Shown here piece after piece: positions 33,392 through 41,266 of a DNA stretch of 64,000 bases. Position 1 is the first letter of the stretch; each line of letters starts with the position of its first letter. Source of the DNA: Fimenecus sp045655645 (GTDB lineage: Bacteria > Bacillota > Clostridia > Oscillospirales > Acutalibacteraceae); NCBI GenBank assembly GCA_045655645.1, contig JAZOPS010000020.1, forward strand, positions 1 to 64,000, in the 5' to 3' direction. The notes beneath the pieces were generated by a model. That model did not search any database. It was given only the letters and a program-made list of their open reading frames with translations, and was not told where the DNA came from. The position numbers and the translations under genes are program-made.

Positions 33392-34061
33392 AAAATGGGC
33401 TATGGAAGTGCGAATGTCTTTCCAAAAAACAGGTATGGCAAAGTTTATCTCTCACCTTGATACAGTTCGTTGCATTTCAAGGGCTATGAAAAGAGCTTGT
33501 GTACCTATCTGGTACACAGAAGGCTTTAATCCCCATGCTTTTTTGACATTTGCAATGCCACTTTCATTAGGCTTTGAAAGTCTTTGCGAAACGGTTGATT
33601 TTCGTCTTATGGAAGAAGTTGATTTAGAAGAGCTTGCAGAAAGAATTAACAATGCTCTTCCAGTTGATATAACAGTAAAAGAAATTTATGTTTATGAAAC
33701 TTCTCCTAACGACATTCGTTGGGCAGAATATAAAATCATATTCAATAACCCTGACGCTTTATTGCTTGATAAGGCTGAATCAGTTCTTTCTGCTGATGAA
33801 ATAATGGTTCTCAAAAAAGCGAAACAAGGCAGAAAGAAAGTAGAAAAAGAAGTAAATATTAAAGAACATATCAAATCATTTGAACTAAATAATGAAGATG
33901 GAAAACTCATACTAAACACTGTTTTATCATCGGGCACAAGTATCAATATCAATCCAATGCTTTTGATTGGTGCGCTTGCTAAAGATACTGAAACAGATGA
34001 GCAAGATGTTGATATAATAAAAATTCAATCATATACAGAAAATATGGAAGAATTTAAATAA
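33378..34061 (+). CDS. DUF2344 (TIGR03936) partner of the radical SAM protein
   Basis: 227 residues from ATG 33378, preceded by GGGGGT; it overlaps the previous gene by 14 bp. FQKTGMAKFISHLDTVRCI and the EGFNPHAFLTFAMPLSLGF block are the family hallmarks. In many bacteria the homologous domain is fused to the radical SAM protein, so the two likely act together, possibly in RNA modification (inference). In many Clostridia the pair is followed by RNase G and rplU; here rplS follows instead. Confidence 0.85.
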   Translation: MPEVKKWAMEVRMSFQKTGMAKFISHLDTVRCISRAMKRACVPIWYTEGFNPHAFLTFAMPLSLGFESLCETVDFRLMEEVDLEELAERINNALPVDITVKEIYVYETSPNDIRWAEYKIIFNNPDALLLDKAESVLSADEIMVLKKAKQGRKKVEKEVNIKEHIKSFELNNEDGKLILNTVLSSGTSININPMLLIGALAKDTETDEQDVDIIKIQSYTENMEEFK

Positions 34062-34075
34062 ATATAAAAAAACTC

Positions 34076-34208
34076 TTGCATTTTCACTTGACTTGTGATA
34101 TTATATTTGAGCATTTGCGGTAGTCCGCAGAAAAATAACTATTATCTCGGGTGGTCCTCTGCTGAACTTCGGTACGAACACTTGAAAAATTTTTATCGGA
34201 GGTTAGTT
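34076..34208 (+). promoter_or_regulatory. rplS promoter and structured leader (L19-leader candidate)
   Basis: TTGCAT (34076-34081), 17-bp spacer, TATTAT (34099-34104). The ~100-base leader begins with a hairpin TGCGG-TAGT-CCGCA and continues through a G/C-rich segment with a CTGAAC...GTTCG-like fold before CGGAGG and the ATG. Position and compact hairpins fit the autoregulatory L19 leader described upstream of rplS in Firmicutes; I could not check the consensus. Confidence 0.55.
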
Positions 34209-34550
34209 ATGGACGCATTAAAATTAATGACAGAGGGTTGCATTAAAGAAGCAAACCCAGCAATCAGAGTCGGTGACGTTGTTAAAGTACACGTTAAGAT
34301 TCGTGAAGGCGAAAGAGAAAGAATTCAGGTATTCGAAGGAACAATCATTGCTCGCAAGGGTGCTGGTGTTTCTGAAACATTCACAGTACGTCGTGTATCA
34401 TACGGTGTAGGTGTTGAAAGAGTATTCCCTGTTAATTCACCAAACGTTGCAAAGGTAGAAACAGTTAGACGCGGTAAGGTTCGCAGAAGCAAACTCTACT
34501 ATCTTCGTGACAGAGTTGGTAAGGCTGCTAAAGTTAAAGAGCAGATATAA
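34209..34550 (+). CDS. rplS: 50S ribosomal protein L19
   Basis: 113 residues. RVGDVVKVHVKIREGERERIQ, FEGTIIARKGAGVSETFTVRR and the closing RRSKLYYLRDRVGKAAKVKE are L19 signatures. ATG at 34209 with CGGAGG upstream. An upstream in-frame extension to 34095 is rejected because it would translate the structured leader. Terminator follows 24 bp after the stop. Confidence 0.96.
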   Translation: MDALKLMTEGCIKEANPAIRVGDVVKVHVKIREGERERIQVFEGTIIARKGAGVSETFTVRRVSYGVGVERVFPVNSPNVAKVETVRRGKVRRSKLYYLRDRVGKAAKVKEQI

Positions 34551-34573
34551 TCGAATCGTCAAAATGCAAACAG

Positions 34574-34597
34574 AGCAGAGAGTAATCTCTGCTTTTT
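34574..34597 (+). terminator. Intrinsic terminator after rplS
   Basis: AGCAGAGA / TCTCTGCT with GTAA loop and four T. Confidence 0.88.
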
Positions 34598-34619
34598 GTT
34601 TATCAAAAGGAGAATCACT

Positions 34620-35543
34620 ATGGATTGGACCGAAATCAAAATTCACATTGATGCAGAAAACATTGACCGTGCAGCAGATATTGCAAGTATGGCTGTACCT
34701 TATGGTATTTATATTGAAGACTATCGAACACTTGAACAAGAAGCATGGGAAATAGCTAATATAGACCTTATTGACGAAGAATTGTTAGCCAAAGACAGAA
34801 CAAAAGGCTGTGTTCATATCTATATTTCGCCAGAAGAAAATTATATGGAAGCAATTTCATTCTTAACAGAAAGATATGAAAGCGAAAACGTCCCACATAC
34901 AATTGAGCACGTAGTTTGTAAAAACGAAGATTGGGAGAATAACTGGAAAGAGTATTTCAAACCAATGAAAATTGGTGAAAAATTGCTTATCCGTCCTCTC
35001 TGGATTGACGACTATGATGCAGACGGCAGAGCAGTTTTGAGCATTGAGCCAGGTCTTGCTTTTGGTAGTGGTGGACATCACACAACTCGTCTTTGCCTTG
35101 AAACTCTTGAAAAACATGTTAAAGCAGGCGATAGTGTCCTTGACTGTGGTTGTGGTAGTGGTATTTTATCAGTTGCATCACTTTTAATGGGCGCTGATAA
35201 CGCAACAGGTGTTGACATTGATAAATTAGCTGTTAAAACTGCAATTGAAAATGGTAAAGTTAACGGCTTTGAAACACCGAAATACAACATTCTCAATGGT
35301 AACCTTGTTGATAAAGTAACAGGTACATTTGATGTTGTTGTTGCAAATATCGTAGCAGATATCATTATTCTCTTCTCATCTCAGGTAGGGGATTTCTTGA
35401 AGGATGACGGTGTTTTCATCACATCAGGTATTATTGAACCACGCGAAGAAGAAGTAACAAATGCATTTATCGAAAATGGATTTGAAATCATTGAACGCTA
35501 TGAATCAAGCGGATGGCTTTGCTTTGTTTGTAAAAAGAAATAA
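34620..35543 (+). CDS. prmA: Ribosomal protein L11 methyltransferase PrmA
   Basis: 307 residues from ATG 34620 after AAAAGGAG. The N-terminal substrate-recognition domain begins MDWTEIKIHIDAENIDRAADI; the SAM-binding domain has EPGLAFGSGGHHTTRLCLE, VLDCGCGSGILSVASLLMGA (motif I) and VVANIVADIIILF. It trimethylates L11 before ribosome assembly. Transcription presumably starts after, or reads through, the rplS terminator. All motifs intact. Confidence 0.93.
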   Translation: MDWTEIKIHIDAENIDRAADIASMAVPYGIYIEDYRTLEQEAWEIANIDLIDEELLAKDRTKGCVHIYISPEENYMEAISFLTERYESENVPHTIEHVVCKNEDWENNWKEYFKPMKIGEKLLIRPLWIDDYDADGRAVLSIEPGLAFGSGGHHTTRLCLETLEKHVKAGDSVLDCGCGSGILSVASLLMGADNATGVDIDKLAVKTAIENGKVNGFETPKYNILNGNLVDKVTGTFDVVVANIVADIIILFSSQVGDFLKDDGVFITSGIIEPREEEVTNAFIENGFEIIERYESSGWLCFVCKKK

Positions 35544-35548
35544 TATGG

Positions 35549-35577
35549 ATGGGACGAGTAATATCGTCCCATTTTTT
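35549..35577 (+). terminator. Intrinsic terminator after prmA
   Basis: Perfect 9-bp stem ATGGGACGA / TCGTCCCAT with loop GTAATA and a T-run. Confidence 0.92.
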
Positions 35578-35588
35578 GTAAAAAATAC

Positions 35589-35617
35589 TTGACAAATTTT
35601 GTAAAATAATATATATT
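35589..35617 (+). promoter_or_regulatory. feo promoter
   Basis: TTGACA (35589-35594), exact 17-bp spacer, TATATT (35612-35617): one of the strongest core promoters in the window, consistent with control by a repressor. Confidence 0.88.
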
Positions 35618-35626
35618 TATATACAG

Positions 35627-35687
35627 GTTAGCGTTGGCTAACTTTATATATTGTCAAAAAGTTAGCGATTGCTAACAAATGGCTAAC
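35627..35687 (+). promoter_or_regulatory. Two palindromic operators plus half-site upstream of feoA (metalloregulator sites)
   Basis: Perfect palindromes GTTAGC-GTTG-GCTAAC (35627-35642) and GTTAGC-GATT-GCTAAC (35661-35676), then a half-site GGCTAAC (35681-35687). The first covers the expected transcription start. Centres are 34 bp apart, about three helical turns. The half-site GTTAGC is contained in DtxR/IdeR iron boxes, so an Fe-responsive DtxR-family repressor is the likely binder (inference). Confidence 0.82.
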
Positions 35688-35739
35688 AAACATAAGAAAT
35701 ACAACTTGACCATAAAATTTAAGAGAAGGAGAGTGTGCT

Positions 35740-35970
35740 ATGAAAACATTGAGAGATGTAAAAATCGGCAATAAAGCAAAAGTTATCAAAGTGCACGGCG
35801 AAGGCGCAATTAGACGACGCATTATGGATATGGGTATCACAAAAGGTGTTGAATTATATGTTAGAAAAGTAGCACCTTTAGGTGACCCACTTGAGATATA
35901 TGTAAGAGGATATGAGCTGTCGCTTAGAAAAGCAGATGCAGAAATGATTGAGGTTGAAGACATAAAATGA
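35740..35970 (+). CDS. feoA: Ferrous iron transport protein A (FeoA)
   Basis: 76 residues, an SH3-like domain: LRDVKIGNKAKVIKVHGEGAIRRRIMDMGI, then PLGDPLEIYVRGYELSLRK. FeoA binds FeoB on the cytoplasmic side. GGAGAG upstream. The ATG of feoB overlaps its stop by four bases, so the two are coupled. Confidence 0.95.
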   Translation: MKTLRDVKIGNKAKVIKVHGEGAIRRRIMDMGITKGVELYVRKVAPLGDPLEIYVRGYELSLRKADAEMIEVEDIK

Positions 35971-38081
35971 GTATTAAAATCGCACTTGCAGGTAACCCAA
36001 ACTGTGGCAAAACAACACTTTTTAATTTATTGACAGGTTCAAACCAATTTGTTGGCAACTGGCCGGGTGTTACCGTTGAAAAAAAAGAAGGTAAACTCAA
36101 AAATAATGATGATGTTATAATCGTCGACTTACCGGGTATTTATTCTTTATCACCATATACACTTGAAGAAGTTGTTGCAAGAAAGTTTCTTGTTGATGAG
36201 CGTCCTGATGCAATCATAAACCTTGTTGACGGAACAAATCTTGAAAGAAATCTTTATCTTACAACACAACTTACAGAACTTGGAATTCCCGTTGTTGTTG
36301 CAATTAATATGATGGATGTTGTGGCAAAACGCGGAGATAAAATCGATATTGATATTTTGTCAAAGAAAATTGGTTGCCAAGTGGTTGAGATTTCTGCACT
36401 CAAAGAAACAGGTATAGACGAAGTTGTGCAGATTGCAATTAACATTGCAAAAACTCAACACAGAGCACCAATACATAGATATAGTGGTGCTGTTGAACAC
36501 GCACTTGCTCACATTGAAGAGGCAACAATTCATAATATGAACACACCTCAACAGCGTTGGTATGCAGTTAAAATTTTTGAACGAGACCAACAGGTGCTTT
36601 CAACATTGAATATTGATAAAAATACTCTCAGTCATATCGAAATGGATATAAAAATGACTGAAACCGAACTTGATGATGACGCTGAAAGCATTATTATCAA
36701 CGAGAGATATTTATTCATTGAATCCGTTGTTAAAGAATGCTTTAAAAGAAAAAGACGAAATCATGTAACAACATCTGATAAAATCGACAAAATTGTTACA
36801 AACAGATTTTTGGCATTGCCAATTTTCGCAGTTGTAATGTTCTTGGTTTATTATGTGTCGGTTTCAACAGTTGGTACATGGGCAACAGATTGGGCAAATG
36901 ATGGCGTTTTCGGTGAGGGTTGGTCGTTCTTTGGAATGTTTGTTCCAAGTGTGCCACAGCTTGTTGAATCGTTACTCAATACACTTAACTGTGCTGATTG
37001 GTTGCAAAGTTTAATCCTTGATGGTATCGTTTCAGGTGTAGGTGCAGTTTTGGGCTTTGTTCCACAAATGATAGTCCTTTTCATCTTCCTTGCATTCCTT
37101 GAAGCTTGTGGTTATATGTCAAGAGTAGCATTTATGATGGATAAACTTTTCAGAAAGTTTGGTCTTTCTGGTAAATCCTTCATTCCAATGTTAATCGGCT
37201 CAGGTTGTAGTGTTCCGGGTATTATGGCATCTCGAACAATCGAGAATGAGAGAGACAGAAGAATGACAATCATCACAACATCTTTCATTCCTTGCAGTGC
37301 AAAACTTCCTGTTATCGCACTCATTGCAGGTAATCTTTTTGATGATGCGTGGTGGGTAGCCCCTAGTGCATATTTTGTTGGTGTAACTGCAGTTGTTGTT
37401 TCAGGAATAATGCTTAAAAAGACCAAACTCTTTTCAGGTGATGTTGCACCATTTGTGCTTGAATTACCACTTTATCACATGCCAACATTCCAGAATATAA
37501 TGAGAAGTATGTGGGAGAGAGTAAGTTCTTTCATTAAAAAAGCAGGAACAGTTATTCTTGTTTCATCAATTATTATCTGGCTCGGCTCATCATGGGGTTT
37601 GATGAATGGCAAATTTACATTCAGTCTTGATATGCCTCTTGGTGATAGTGTTCTTGGTATAATTGGTAATGCAATCAAATTCATTTTTGTTCCATTGGGC
37701 TTTGGTAGTGCAGAAACTGCAGTTGCAACAATAATGGGACTTATTGCAAAAGAAGAAATCGTTTCAGTTCTTGAAATTCTCAAATTTGATGGACTCAACC
37801 AGCTTGCAGGTTATTCATTCCTTGTGTTCAATCTTCTTTGCGCACCTTGCTTTGCTGCTGTGGGCGCTATCAGAAGAGAAATGAACTCTCCTAAATGGAC
37901 CTTTTTTGCAATTGCTTATCAATGCACATTGGCTTATGCCGTGTCACTTATGATTTACCAATTCGGTAATCTCTTTATGGGTACACCAAATATTATAGGT
38001 TTGGTTTGTGCAATACTTGTTCTTGTGGCAATAGTATTTATGCTTACAAAACCCTTTAAAGAATATAAAAATAAAGGTTGA
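35967..38081 (+). CDS. feoB: Ferrous iron transporter FeoB
   Basis: 704 residues. N-terminal G domain: P-loop GNPNCGKTTLFN (about 8-19), DLPGIYSL (G3), NMMDV (G4); a helical GDI-like spacer; then a membrane domain with two Gate repeats, including the metal-path segment IGSGCSVPGIMASRT and the matching SAETAVATIMGLIAKEE / LLCAPCFAAVGAI. It imports Fe2+ across the inner membrane under anaerobic conditions. Full length, no frameshift. Confidence 0.96.
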   Translation: MSIKIALAGNPNCGKTTLFNLLTGSNQFVGNWPGVTVEKKEGKLKNNDDVIIVDLPGIYSLSPYTLEEVVARKFLVDERPDAIINLVDGTNLERNLYLTTQLTELGIPVVVAINMMDVVAKRGDKIDIDILSKKIGCQVVEISALKETGIDEVVQIAINIAKTQHRAPIHRYSGAVEHALAHIEEATIHNMNTPQQRWYAVKIFERDQQVLSTLNIDKNTLSHIEMDIKMTETELDDDAESIIINERYLFIESVVKECFKRKRRNHVTTSDKIDKIVTNRFLALPIFAVVMFLVYYVSVSTVGTWATDWANDGVFGEGWSFFGMFVPSVPQLVESLLNTLNCADWLQSLILDGIVSGVGAVLGFVPQMIVLFIFLAFLEACGYMSRVAFMMDKLFRKFGLSGKSFIPMLIGSGCSVPGIMASRTIENERDRRMTIITTSFIPCSAKLPVIALIAGNLFDDAWWVAPSAYFVGVTAVVVSGIMLKKTKLFSGDVAPFVLELPLYHMPTFQNIMRSMWERVSSFIKKAGTVILVSSIIIWLGSSWGLMNGKFTFSLDMPLGDSVLGIIGNAIKFIFVPLGFGSAETAVATIMGLIAKEEIVSVLEILKFDGLNQLAGYSFLVFNLLCAPCFAAVGAIRREMNSPKWTFFAIAYQCTLAYAVSLMIYQFGNLFMGTPNIIGLVCAILVLVAIVFMLTKPFKEYKNKG

Positions 38082-38086
38082 TATTT

Positions 38087-38254
38087 ATGCTTGAATTTTT
38101 AAGTGCAAATATAGGTACAATTATTGTTTTTGTTATATTAGCAGTAATTGTAGGTGCAATAATTTACAAAATGTATCGTGACAAAAAACAGGGCAAATCG
38201 TCTTGTGGGTGCAACTGTGCAAGTTGTCCTATGGCAAATGAATGTCACAAATAA
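38087..38254 (+). CDS. FeoB-associated Cys-rich membrane protein
   Basis: 55 residues, too short for routine gene calling. A single membrane helix (about 9-27, GTIIVFVILAVIVGAIIY), a basic linker, then a tail with Cys40, Cys42, Cys44, Cys47 and Cys53 in CGCNCASCPMANECHK. This is the pattern of the FeoB-associated family that replaces FeoC in Firmicutes. It starts five bases after feoB and ends before a terminator, completing the operon. The cysteines may hand Fe2+ to or from FeoB. Confidence 0.9.
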   Translation: MLEFLSANIGTIIVFVILAVIVGAIIYKMYRDKKQGKSSCGCNCASCPMANECHK

Positions 38255-38258
38255 ATTT

Positions 38259-38294
38259 AAGGTTACTAATCTTTATGGTTAGTAACCTTTTTTG
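38259..38294 (+). terminator. Intrinsic terminator of the feo operon
   Basis: AAGGTTACTAA / TTAGTAACCTT, nine-base loop, T-run. Confidence 0.92.
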
Positions 38295-38323
38295 TTGAAA
38301 TAAAAATAGAAATGCAATATAAT
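38295..38323 (+). promoter_or_regulatory. Promoter of the GH5 lipoprotein gene
   Basis: TTGAAA (38295-38300), 17-bp spacer, TATAAT (38318-38323), immediately after the feo terminator. Confidence 0.85.
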
Positions 38324-38344
38324 AAAAGAAAAAGGGGAGATTTT

Positions 38345-39592
38345 ATGAAAAAACTAATTTCAATTTTACTTGCATTTGCTTTTATCATAACTTTATTCGG
38401 TTGTGGAAAGACCGAAATAAAAACATTAGATGAATATAACAATTCAAACCCAAAAGAAATGAGTTTGTTAACCGTCAAAGATGGTTACATAGTTAATGAA
38501 AAAGGCGAAAAAATAGTCCTTAAAGGTGTAAATTTGGGTAACTGGCTTTTGTGGGAAACTTGGATGGGATTTGTGCCTGAATATACAGAAGATTGGGCAT
38601 GTTTTGATACACTTGAAGTTTTGCTTGACCGTTTTGGTGAAGAAAAAACTAATGAAATTGTTAAAACTTTTGAAGACAGTTTCATAACTGAAGAAGATAT
38701 AGCACAAATTGAAAAAATGGGCTTTAACTGTGTTCGTGTACCATTCTGGTATCGCAATTTTATGACTGAAGATTTAAATTGGCTCAGTGAAAATCACAAT
38801 GATAATAAAGGCTTTCAAAAACTTGACTGGCTTATTAAAATATGTGAAAAATACGGGATTTATGTAATGCTTGATTTACACGGTGCACCGGGTGGTCAAA
38901 GTAAAAATCATTGCACAGGCAAAGCAGGACGCAATGAACTTTATGAAAATGAAGATATGCTGAATGCGACAATAGAACTTTGGACTACAATTGCAAATCG
39001 CTATAAAGACAACAAAACCGTGTGTGCCTATGACCTTTTAAATGAACCACAAAATAATGGCGGTTATAATGGTGATTACTCTTGGTCGGCAGAAAGTGAA
39101 GATGCAGTTTCTCGCACCAATAAGGTTTATGACATTCTCTATAAAGCAATTCGAGAAATCGACAAAAACCACATAATCTCATTTGAGGGTGTTTGGTCAA
39201 CAACAGTTTTGCCAAATCCCAATGAAATGGGTTATGAAAATATGCTCTATCAGTTACATCTTTATGATAGAGAAAAAGGTATGATTCGTTATCGTGTAAA
39301 AGAACTCAAAACTGCTCGAAAAGACTGGGGTGTAGCAGTAGTTGTCGGTGAATACAATAACCACGAATGTGAAGAATACGCTCAAAAGAAATATGAACAA
39401 AATGACATCAGCCGAATTAAATGGACTTATAAAACATATAACGCAGGGGATAGTTGGGGTATCTTCAACAAGCAAGTTGAGCGAATTGATATTAAAACTG
39501 CAACTTATGAAGAAATACTCAAATATATAACTGAAAATACTCGAACAGAAACATTTGATTTTAACGCAGAAGAAATGGCAATTCTTAGTTGA
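38345..39592 (+). CDS. GH5-family glycoside hydrolase lipoprotein
   Basis: 415 residues from ATG 38345 after GGGGAGA. Signal peptide with lipobox LFGC (Cys near 20) means it is anchored to the outer face of the membrane. The barrel begins at LKGVNLGNWLLWETWMGF, a motif of the BglC/exo-beta-1,3-glucanase-like GH5 enzymes; acid/base Glu234 sits in YDLLNEPQN and nucleophile Glu336 in VVVGEYNN. LDLHGAPGGQ is also typical. The likely substrate is a beta-glucan; exact linkage uncertain. It precedes the arabinose operon but has its own promoter. Confidence 0.88.
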   Translation: MKKLISILLAFAFIITLFGCGKTEIKTLDEYNNSNPKEMSLLTVKDGYIVNEKGEKIVLKGVNLGNWLLWETWMGFVPEYTEDWACFDTLEVLLDRFGEEKTNEIVKTFEDSFITEEDIAQIEKMGFNCVRVPFWYRNFMTEDLNWLSENHNDNKGFQKLDWLIKICEKYGIYVMLDLHGAPGGQSKNHCTGKAGRNELYENEDMLNATIELWTTIANRYKDNKTVCAYDLLNEPQNNGGYNGDYSWSAESEDAVSRTNKVYDILYKAIREIDKNHIISFEGVWSTTVLPNPNEMGYENMLYQLHLYDREKGMIRYRVKELKTARKDWGVAVVVGEYNNHECEEYAQKKYEQNDISRIKWTYKTYNAGDSWGIFNKQVERIDIKTATYEEILKYITENTRTETFDFNAEEMAILS

Positions 39593-39617
39593 TTATTGAG
39601 TTTTTTAATGATATAAT
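39589..39617 (+). promoter_or_regulatory. Promoter of the ara-type operon
   Basis: TTGATT (39589-39594, overlapping the GH5 stop), 17-bp spacer, TATAAT (39612-39617), 37 bp before the TTG start. No clear operator palindrome seen nearby. Confidence 0.75.
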
Positions 39618-39653
39618 TTATAAGATATATACTCATATAAGGAGTTGGAAAAT

Positions 39654-41252
39654 TTGGATATTCAGGCGATAAAAAACACAATTGAAAACGGCAATGCAGT
39701 TTTGGGCATTGAAATGGGTTCAACCCGAATTAAAGCCGTTTTGATTGATGAAAAACATAACCCTATTGCATCAGGCTCTCACGGTTGGGAAAATCGTTTT
39801 GAGAACGGTGTTTGGACATATCATTTGGACGATGTCTGGACAGGCCTTCAGGATGCTTATAAAAATCTTAAAGCAGATGTAGAAGGAAAATATTGTGTAA
39901 AACTTACCAAGTTCAAAGCAATGGGCTTTTCTGCAATGATGCACGGTTATCTTCCGTTCGATAAAGATGGAAATCAACTTGCTGAATTCAGAACATGGAG
40001 AAATACAATAACTGAAAAGGCTTCAGCAGAACTCACAGAACTTTTCAATTTTAACATTCCACAGAGATGGAGTATAGCTCATCTCTATCAGGCTATGCTC
40101 AATAAGGAATACCATCTTCCTAATATTGATTTCCTTACAACCCTTGAAGGCTACGTTCATTGGATGCTCACAGGTGAGAAGGTAATCGGTATCGGTGAAG
40201 CAGCAGGCATGTTCCCAATTGATAGCACAAAAAATTGTTATGACGAAAAAATGGTTGAACAGTTTGATGCTTTAGTTAAGGAAAAGGGTTATTCATTTGA
40301 ATTGCTCGACATTCTTCCTAAAATCTTACTTGCAGGTGATAATGCAGGAACACTTACAAAAGATGGAGCATTACTTCTTGACCCAACAGGTGAATTAGAA
40401 GATGGTTGCCCACTTTGCCCACCAGAAGGTGATGCAGGTACAGGTATGGTTGCAACAAATAGTGTTGCAGCAAAAACAGGCAACATTTCTGCGGGTACAT
40501 CAATTTTTGGTATGATTGTCCTCGATAAAGCACTTTCAGATGTTTATACAGAAATTGATATGGTTACAACTCCAACAGGTAAACCTGTTGCTATGGTGCA
40601 TTGTAACACTTGTACATCCGACCTTGATGCTTATGTAAAACTTTTTGCAGAAGTTTTAGCAAACAGTGGTGTGGAGGTTAACAAACCTGCACTTTACGAT
40701 ATGCTTTATGCTCAAGCCCTTAAAGGTGATGCAGATTGTAACGGTATTATCAGTTTTAACTATTATTCAGGTGAGCCTGTAACAGATACTGCAGAAGGCA
40801 GACCATTACTCGTTAGAATGCCTGATACAAAATTCACTCTCGCAAACTTTATGAGAGCACAACTCTATGGCACAATGGCAACATTACGCCTTGGTATGAA
40901 TATTCTTTTTGATAAAGAAAATGTTCAGATTGAAAAACTTTTAGGTCATGGTGGTCTTTTCAAGACTCCAGTTGTTGGTCAAAAACTTATGGCAGGTGCT
41001 CTTAATACTCCTGTTGCAGTTATGGAAACAGCAGGTGAGGGTGGTGCATGGGGTATTGCACTTCTTGCAGCATATATGGCAAATAAAGAAAATGAAGCGC
41101 TTGAAGATTACCTTGAAAATAAAGTTTTTGCAGAGTATAAAGCAAGTGTAATTGAGCCTGACAAGGCAGATGTTGAAGGTTTTAATGAATATATTAAGAG
41201 ATATGAGTCAGCAGTTGCAGTTGAAAAGGCAGCAATTGATGTTCTTAAATAA
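39654..41252 (+). CDS. FGGY-family sugar kinase, probable L-ribulokinase
   Basis: About 532 residues from TTG 39654, nine bases after AAGGAG (an in-frame TTG at 39645 abuts the ribosome site). IEMGSTRIKAVLID is the phosphate-binding start of the FGGY fold; GFSAMMHGYLPFD, DAGTGMVATNSV, GNISAGTSIFGMIV and GHGGLFKTPVVGQKLMA follow the family plan. It differs from classical AraB and looks like the xylulokinase-like branch, but its place ahead of araA and araD argues for L-ribulose phosphorylation. Substrate inferred from context. Confidence 0.85.
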   Translation: MDIQAIKNTIENGNAVLGIEMGSTRIKAVLIDEKHNPIASGSHGWENRFENGVWTYHLDDVWTGLQDAYKNLKADVEGKYCVKLTKFKAMGFSAMMHGYLPFDKDGNQLAEFRTWRNTITEKASAELTELFNFNIPQRWSIAHLYQAMLNKEYHLPNIDFLTTLEGYVHWMLTGEKVIGIGEAAGMFPIDSTKNCYDEKMVEQFDALVKEKGYSFELLDILPKILLAGDNAGTLTKDGALLLDPTGELEDGCPLCPPEGDAGTGMVATNSVAAKTGNISAGTSIFGMIVLDKALSDVYTEIDMVTTPTGKPVAMVHCNTCTSDLDAYVKLFAEVLANSGVEVNKPALYDMLYAQALKGDADCNGIISFNYYSGEPVTDTAEGRPLLVRMPDTKFTLANFMRAQLYGTMATLRLGMNILFDKENVQIEKLLGHGGLFKTPVVGQKLMAGALNTPVAVMETAGEGGAWGIALLAAYMANKENEALEDYLENKVFAEYKASVIEPDKADVEGFNEYIKRYESAVAVEKAAIDVLK

Positions 41253-41266
41253 AGGAGAAAAATATT

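Noticed and set aside
34095..34208. N-terminal extension of L19
   Set aside because: It would translate the hairpin-rich leader; L19 starts at MDALKLMTEG, just after CGGAGG.
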